Source: Verrucomicrobiota bacterium
GTDB lineage: Bacteria; Chlamydiota; Chlamydiia; Chlamydiales; FEN-1388
Length of the DNA stretch: 11,140 nt
Direction of reading: 5' to 3'
Assembly (NCBI GenBank): GCA_018239705.1
Contig: JAFEGS010000614.1
Span: 1 to 11,140, forward strand
How positions within the stretch are numbered: position 1 is the first letter of the stretch; every line of letters begins with the position of its first letter. Positions 7,500 to 11,140 of this stretch are shown here, piece by piece. A model generated the notes under the pieces. That model saw only the letters and a list, made by a program, of their open reading frames with translations. It made no database searches and was not told the DNA's origin. The translations under genes were made by a program, and so were the position numbers.

Positions 7500-8051
7500 A
7501 TGTCAATAAAGAAACTCATTGTTCTTATAGCGATACTTGCTTTTGCAGTTGTGGGATATTCCTCTCTCACAACGGCAAGCTCTTATGATAACTCTCCAAA
7601 TGCTGTTCTTTATAGCTCAAAAGAGGGTCATTTTCAAGCGCTCTTTCCGAATGAACCGAGACATGCAACTACTGACCTGCCCTTTCGATCTTCTAATGAA
7701 ACTATCCGCTACGACAGCTATGTAACGAGGAGTGAAGATCTGACACTGTATCTACTGACCACAGCAATGTACCCGATTATACCCGACGTCAAAGGCTCCA
7801 AACAATATTTAGGAACCTTCCTGGAACAAGTAATGCAAAATTCACCCCAAAGCGTTCTCATCCATTTTCAGGTAGCCACTTTTCAAAATAATCCTGCGTT
7901 GGATTTTATTTTGCTAAATCAAGGTACTTGGACCTATGGGCGCATCATTCTTGCAGGCAATAGAGTGTTTATATTGCTCTGTTCAAATACCAATAATACT
8001 CTAGTTGTAAAAGATTTTTTTACATTTGCCGAATCATTGGTAATTCAATAG
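7500..8051 (+). CDS. Exported or membrane-anchored protein, possible Mog1/PsbP (DcrB-like) fold
   Basis: A 183-residue protein that I cannot assign to a named family. Residues 4-20 are hydrophobic after MSIKK, which fits a signal peptide or an N-terminal anchor, so the rest should be periplasmic. The remainder resembles small secreted proteins of the Mog1/PsbP/DcrB type. It opens with a strand ending in FQALFPNEP (about 46-54), followed by a strand pair ending in LTLYLLTTAMYP. A helix with FLEQVMQN comes next, then a strand DFILLN, a GRIILAGNRVFILLC hairpin, and a last helix with FFTFAESL. This pattern match is by eye. The start has AGGAA about six bases upstream and lies 15 bp after the DUF2231 stop. 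It is the third gene of the copper ATPase operon, so a periplasmic accessory role in metal handling is plausible but unproven. Confidence 0.7.
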   Translation: MSIKKLIVLIAILAFAVVGYSSLTTASSYDNSPNAVLYSSKEGHFQALFPNEPRHATTDLPFRSSNETIRYDSYVTRSEDLTLYLLTTAMYPIIPDVKGSKQYLGTFLEQVMQNSPQSVLIHFQVATFQNNPALDFILLNQGTWTYGRIILAGNRVFILLCSNTNNTLVVKDFFTFAESLVIQ

Positions 8052-8082
8052 CACTTGCCTTAGGGAAAAGTTAGGAGAAGAA

Positions 8083-8112
8083 ATGAAAGACAGATTGGGC
8101 CATGTCCTGTGA
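8083..8112 (+). other. Nine-codon ORF with strong ribosome-binding site; possible remnant of a truncated gene
   Basis: AGGAG at 8073-8077 stands five bases before ATG 8083, a strong initiation site, but the frame ends after nine codons (MKDRLGHVL, TGA 8110-8112). It follows the third gene of the copper operon by 31 bp and is followed 26 bp later by dispersed repeat copy 3. It could be the surviving 5' end of a fourth operon gene whose body was lost, or chance. The rest of 8052-8138 shows no other gene. Confidence 0.3.
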
Positions 8113-8138
8113 TTTGCTCGATTTTCTCTCTTAAAAAT

Positions 8139-8184
8139 TCGGGCACGGGCACGCACACGGGCACGACCGGTTTTTCAGGTTAAA
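8139..8184 (-). repeat. GC-rich dispersed repeat, copy 3
   Basis: On the minus strand TTTAACCTGAAAAACCGGTC is followed by three TGCCCGTG-like units and CGAATTTTT. It is inverted relative to copies 1 and 2 and is the richest in GTGCCC units. It lies between convergent genes. Its edge overlaps the last codons and the TGA stop (8177-8175) of the AAA-ATPase gene. Flanking A and T runs (8133-8137 and 8170-8175) could form a weak AAAAA/TTTTT-closed stem and help end transcription, but the GC core does not pair with itself. Confidence 0.6.
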
Positions 8185-9722
8185 TGTGTATATTTAAATT
8201 CTGAAATATTGCGTGTATGAGAGCTGAACGAAGCACCGATAAGAACTACTTGCTTGCCATACTTAGAATATTTTTCTTGGTATTTTTTCTCCACGATCTG
8301 CTCGAGAGCAGATTGAGCAGTATGATCAAGTTTGAATTCAAAGATGTAGACCTGCCTGTCTAATTCAACTACCAGATCAATTCTTCCCAAACTCGTTTTT
8401 TGCTCAGCGTGCACCTGAATCCCCATTGCCTCTAGTAATGTGAGAAAGATAGCATGATAAAAAGCTTCATTGGTCTCTTGGAAAAGGTTATAAGGAATTC
8501 CAGCAAAAAACATGTTAATCAGCTGAAAGAAAAGATCGATCTGACCAGACTTGAGGTACTGCATACATTCCCTCGCCGCAAAAGCCGTACGACCCGAATC
8601 CAACTGAGCAAAATATTGCACGAGGGAATCAAAAAATGCTTCCCTTACCTCCCTATTGGGAAAATCGAGGTTGAAAAAATTGCGATCGGAGTGAAAGTTT
8701 TGCAAAGTAAGGTAGCCTGTCTGCCACATCAATGCCTTAAGACTCATTGCTTTTGGGTTGTAGCTGTCGAGTAATTCTCTTTCGGTAGCGTAGCAGCCAC
8801 TTAAAGGAATGAGCTCTTGGGGTGTTTTTCGGATGATCTCAATTAGAAAACTGGGAGTTCCTGTCTGAAACCAAAACCCACTTAATGACTTAGAATCTAA
8901 AAAATTTAAGGTTGAGTAGGGATTATATACACTAACTTTTTCTTTTGAAAAGCGATACCCATTGTACCATTCCCTCATTTGTTCGATGGAATATCCTTCC
9001 CGAGAAACTTCCTGTAGATAGTCGGGAAAACACTCCACAATCTCTTTCTCAGTATAGCCAAGTAGCACGCTGTATTCAGGTCGCAGAGTGATATCTTTCA
9101 AGTTATTAAACCCAGAAAATAGCGAAACTTGGGCAAATTTACTGACTCCTGTCACAAATACAAATTGCAAATAGGTATCCAGCCCCTTCAATGTTTCAAA
9201 TACGCTCTTTAAAATTTCTCTATTTGCATCCGCTACTTCTACATTGGCCAGTCTGTCCACAATAGGCTTGTCATACTCATCGACGAGAACTACTACCTTC
9301 CCTTCAGAGGCTAAGGCCATAACCAGATTTCGTAAGCCCTCTTTCAACGAAGGACATTCAATAAATTTGTTATAATTTTTAGCAATTTCTTTAATAGCTC
9401 TCAATAGACTGTCGTGCAGCTCCTGGCCACTGTTCGTTACAATTTGTGTAAAATCCAGATGGATTACTGGGTGGGGATGCCAGGCAAACGGCATCGAGTA
9501 GATCTTACAATCTTGAAAGAGCTCTTTTTTGCCACTGAAAATAGCTTTTAAGGTGCTTACAAGAAGAGATTTTCCGAAACGTCGAGGACGTAAGAGAAAA
9601 TAATACTGACCTTGCGTAATGAGGTTATGAATCAGATCTGTTTTGTCGATATAGACAAAATTTTCTTCAAAAATTTTCTCTATTGTCTGGATCCCAATGG
9701 GTAATTTCTTTCGTAAAACCAT
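8175..9722 (-). CDS. AAA-ATPase (PF09820-like) fused to PD-(D/E)XK nuclease-like domain (PF08011-like)
   Basis: A 515-residue cytosolic protein of a family that is widespread and often multi-copy in host-associated bacteria; its biological role is not established. The N-terminal ATPase domain begins with LPIGIQTIEKIFEENFVYIDKT. It has the family's special P-loop RPRRFGKS (45-52, K51-S52), Walker B VVVLVDEYD (D148, E149) and a sensor-like FVTGVSKF (189-196). After a helical middle part with EWYNGYRF (251-258), the C-terminus carries a PD-(D/E)XK fold with GRID (D449) and FEFK (E462, K464). Both sets of catalytic residues are intact. Length is normal for the family. The last residues, THLT, and the stop lie in dispersed repeat copy 3. 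There is no Shine-Dalgarno; a promoter at 9729-9758 would start the transcript at about the ATG. The gene converges on the copper operon and diverges from the efflux gene. Roles in genome defence or in interference with mobile DNA are guesses. Confidence 0.9.
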   Translation of the reverse strand: MVLRKKLPIGIQTIEKIFEENFVYIDKTDLIHNLITQGQYYFLLRPRRFGKSLLVSTLKAIFSGKKELFQDCKIYSMPFAWHPHPVIHLDFTQIVTNSGQELHDSLLRAIKEIAKNYNKFIECPSLKEGLRNLVMALASEGKVVVLVDEYDKPIVDRLANVEVADANREILKSVFETLKGLDTYLQFVFVTGVSKFAQVSLFSGFNNLKDITLRPEYSVLLGYTEKEIVECFPDYLQEVSREGYSIEQMREWYNGYRFSKEKVSVYNPYSTLNFLDSKSLSGFWFQTGTPSFLIEIIRKTPQELIPLSGCYATERELLDSYNPKAMSLKALMWQTGYLTLQNFHSDRNFFNLDFPNREVREAFFDSLVQYFAQLDSGRTAFAARECMQYLKSGQIDLFFQLINMFFAGIPYNLFQETNEAFYHAIFLTLLEAMGIQVHAEQKTSLGRIDLVVELDRQVYIFEFKLDHTAQSALEQIVEKKYQEKYSKYGKQVVLIGASFSSHTRNISEFKYTHLT

Positions 9723-9728
9723 ACCGTC

Positions 9729-9758
9729 AATGTACCATTGGTTCTATGGAAAAGTCAA
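9729..9758 (-). promoter_or_regulatory. Predicted promoter of the AAA-ATPase gene, placed for leaderless transcription
   Basis: On the minus strand TTGACT (9758-9753) and TACATT (9734-9729) are separated by 18 bp; only six bases separate the -10 from ATG 9722. Transcription beginning seven bases past the -10 would start at the A of the ATG. No Shine-Dalgarno is present, which agrees with a leaderless start. Confidence 0.45.
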
Positions 9759-9801
9759 CAAATTTAGGGATTAAACTCTTTCCCCTATTTCGATTTTTTT
9801 C

Positions 9802-9831
9802 TTGACATTAGTGCCCATCTCTCGCTACATA
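9802..9831 (+). promoter_or_regulatory. Predicted promoter of the efflux lipoprotein gene, placed for leaderless transcription
   Basis: TTGACA (9802-9807) and TACATA (9826-9831) are separated by 18 bp, and seven bases lie between the -10 and ATG 9839. The expected start of transcription is at or one base before the ATG. An in-frame TAG at 9809-9811 rules out a much longer coding region, and no Shine-Dalgarno is present. Confidence 0.45.
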
Positions 9832-9838
9832 TCCCCCT

Positions 9839-11140
9839 ATGAAGCATTCTTATTTTTTACTGTCTAGTAGCGTAATCTGTAGTGGACTCTTGCTCTTTTC
9901 AGGATGTGCGACCTATAAGTCAGCGCCAATCCAGCCAAAAGAGAACGTAGAGTGCTTTTCTGCACGCAGACTAGATAGTCCCCACCTTGCTGCCTTTATA
10001 CAAAAGAGTGTACCGGAACGTGCAGCCGAGTGGCCGCCTCAGGAATGGGATTTTCAGTCTCTTGCCATTGTTGCCTCGTACTATCATCCCGATTTACAAG
10101 TTGCACGAGCAGAATGGGAGGTGGCATCGCAGGCCATAATCACTGCAGGAATGTATCCCAACCCTGTCTTTACATTTATTCCTGAGCACGACAAAAGCCC
10201 AAGTGCGTCTAAATCAAAAACAAAAAGTGCAAAAAGCGCGAAACCACAGTCTCAATCCGGCACTTTAAGTAGCTCTTCTCCCACACAGCCTTCTCAACCA
10301 GGCGTTTCAAGAGGCCCTTCTCCCAAAACGCTTTCTCAATCAGGTGCATCAAGCAGCTCTTCTCCAAAACTGCCTTCGCATACGCTTACCTATATCTTAG
10401 ACATCACTATTGAAACAGCAGGCAGGCTAAAGTATCGAGTAGAACAGGCAACCCATCAAGCCCAAGCCGGCTGGTACCAGATTGCAAATACCGCTTGGAA
10501 TATCCGAAGCCGCGTACGCTATAACCTCGTGCTTCTTTACTCATCCCTAAAAACCATTGAATATCTCGAAGAGAGCATCGTTTTGCAGAAAGAAGTTGTA
10601 CAGGCTTTTCGGGAAAGGTACCGACATGGGGAAGCATCGTATCCCGATCTTTTGCAGCAAGAAATAGTCCTTCGTCAAATAGAGCTATCCTTGCGCGAAG
10701 CCAAGAAGGTTACGGCTGTTGCAAAGGCAGATTTTGCAAGCTCACTTGGCCTAAGCGTGGCAGGCCTGGACAACGCTACCATCTCATTTGCAGCATGTGA
10801 AATGCTTCTTGGACAAAGCGAGGCAAGGGCAGCAGTTGAAGCAAGTCAAGCGCTTTTGAACCGCTCAGATTTACTTGCACTCTTAGCTGAGTATGCTGCA
10901 AGTGACAGCGCACTCAAACTCGAAATCGCCAAACAGATTCCTAATCTTACGCTCGGGCCATCCTATGAATGGGATCAAGGAACAAAAAAGTGGAAGTTGG
11001 GTTTTACTTTTGAACTTCCCATCTTCAACCAAAACCAAGGTCCCATAGCTGAAGCAGAGGCTGCGAGAAAGGCTCTTTCAGCGCGCTTTTTGGCTCGGCA
11101 AACTCAGGTATTGCGAGAAGTAGAAACAAGTCTTGGCGGC
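9839..11140 (+). CDS. Outer-membrane efflux lipoprotein of the TolC/CzcC (CusC) type, 3' end outside window
   Basis: Outer-membrane channel of a tripartite efflux pump. The 434 visible codons stay open to the window edge; a complete protein of this kind would add several tens of residues. MKHSYFLL plus a hydrophobic stretch ends in the lipobox FSGC (C28 lipidated), as in CusC/CzcC/OprM. The first coiled-coil hairpin begins near PDLQVARAEWEVASQAI, and AGMYPNPVFTF leads into the first beta strand. About 65 residues rich in Ser, Pro and Lys (115-182) follow, including three 14-residue tandem repeats. The chain then resumes with YILDITIETAGRLKYR, the second beta strand. The second half has FELPIFNQNQGPIAEAEA, the signature typical of CzcC-type metal-efflux members. 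ATG 9839 is the first possible start (in-frame TAG at 9809) and gives a proper signal peptide. Membrane-fusion and RND pump genes are expected just beyond the window. Heavy-metal efflux is inferred from the CzcC-like motif and the neighbouring copper ATPase. Confidence 0.88.
   Translation, partial: MKHSYFLLSSSVICSGLLLFSGCATYKSAPIQPKENVECFSARRLDSPHLAAFIQKSVPERAAEWPPQEWDFQSLAIVASYYHPDLQVARAEWEVASQAIITAGMYPNPVFTFIPEHDKSPSASKSKTKSAKSAKPQSQSGTLSSSSPTQPSQPGVSRGPSPKTLSQSGASSSSSPKLPSHTLTYILDITIETAGRLKYRVEQATHQAQAGWYQIANTAWNIRSRVRYNLVLLYSSLKTIEYLEESIVLQKEVVQAFRERYRHGEASYPDLLQQEIVLRQIELSLREAKKVTAVAKADFASSLGLSVAGLDNATISFAACEMLLGQSEARAAVEASQALLNRSDLLALLAEYAASDSALKLEIAKQIPNLTLGPSYEWDQGTKKWKLGFTFELPIFNQNQGPIAEAEAARKALSARFLARQTQVLREVETSLGG
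10250..10375 (+). repeat. Three 42-bp tandem repeats inside the efflux lipoprotein gene
   Basis: Units at 10250-10291, 10292-10333 and 10334-10375 each encode 14 residues of the form S-Q-(S/P)-G-x-(L/S)-(S/R)-x-(S/P)-S-P-(T/K)-x-(P/L). They begin TCTCAATCC, TCTCAACCA and TCTCAATCA. All units keep the reading frame, so unit gain or loss would not break the gene. A Lys/Ser-rich stretch (10199-10249) precedes them. Confidence 0.8.

Noticed and set aside
8139..8184. CRISPR-like or Rho-independent terminator reading of the GTGCCC-rich region
   Set aside because: Units are too short and directly repeated without spacers for CRISPR, and the GC core lacks self-complementarity for a strong terminator hairpin.
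8454..8774. Plus-strand ORF of 106 codons opposite the AAA-ATPase gene
   Set aside because: It runs antisense through the nuclease-like domain coding region and has no recognisable motif or ribosome-binding site.

Overview
This is an 11.1-kb stretch of a Gram-negative bacterial chromosome with moderate-to-low GC judged by eye. Evidence for a Gram-negative includes a periplasmic HtrA protease and a TolC-type outer-membrane lipoprotein. The HtrA protein, in its FFGLP segment and its C-terminal PDZ2 tail, resembles the chlamydial HtrA type as I remember it. The mix of a GH15 glycosidase, an AAA-ATPase/PD-(D/E)XK protein and short GC-rich intergenic repeats would fit an environmental chlamydia or another host-associated bacterium. 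That assignment is an inference. No rRNA, tRNA, CRISPR array, transposase or integrase was seen.

Left part (1-2198), minus strand: a GH15 family glucoamylase/trehalase-like enzyme cut off at its C-terminus by the window edge, then a small SPW-repeat membrane protein. Its start is better placed at 1979 than at the longest-ORF start, and a good sigma70-like promoter lies upstream. Two copies of a short GC-rich dispersed repeat and a long imperfect hairpin occupy the gaps.

Middle part (2199-8051): two divergent units share a 133-bp control region. On the minus strand htrA is followed after 37 bp by a DUF389 membrane protein. On the plus strand a P1B-type Cu+ ATPase (copA-like) with an N-terminal CxxH/CxxCGM metal-binding domain is followed by a DUF2231 membrane protein (4-bp gap) and a secreted or membrane-anchored protein of possible Mog1/PsbP-DcrB-like fold (15-bp gap). 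This reads as an envelope copper-handling unit facing an envelope protein-quality unit.

Right part (8052-11140): a convergent gap holds a nine-codon ORF with a strong ribosome-binding site and a third repeat copy, which also encodes the last residues and stop of the next gene. That gene is a minus-strand AAA-ATPase fused to a PD-(D/E)XK nuclease-like domain. Divergent from it, and running off the window, is a CzcC/CusC-like outer-membrane efflux lipoprotein with a repeat-bearing Ser/Pro/Lys-rich insertion where an extracellular loop is expected. Both divergent genes have promoter-like hexamers placed so that transcription would begin at or next to their ATG, and neither has a Shine-Dalgarno sequence. 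The CzcC-like gene probably starts a tripartite metal-efflux operon continuing beyond the window, so the region looks like a metal and envelope-stress neighbourhood.

The best candidates for something undescribed are the copA-DUF2231-DcrB-like trio, the dispersed repeat that reaches into coding sequence, the loop insertion in the efflux protein, and the paired leaderless start sites.
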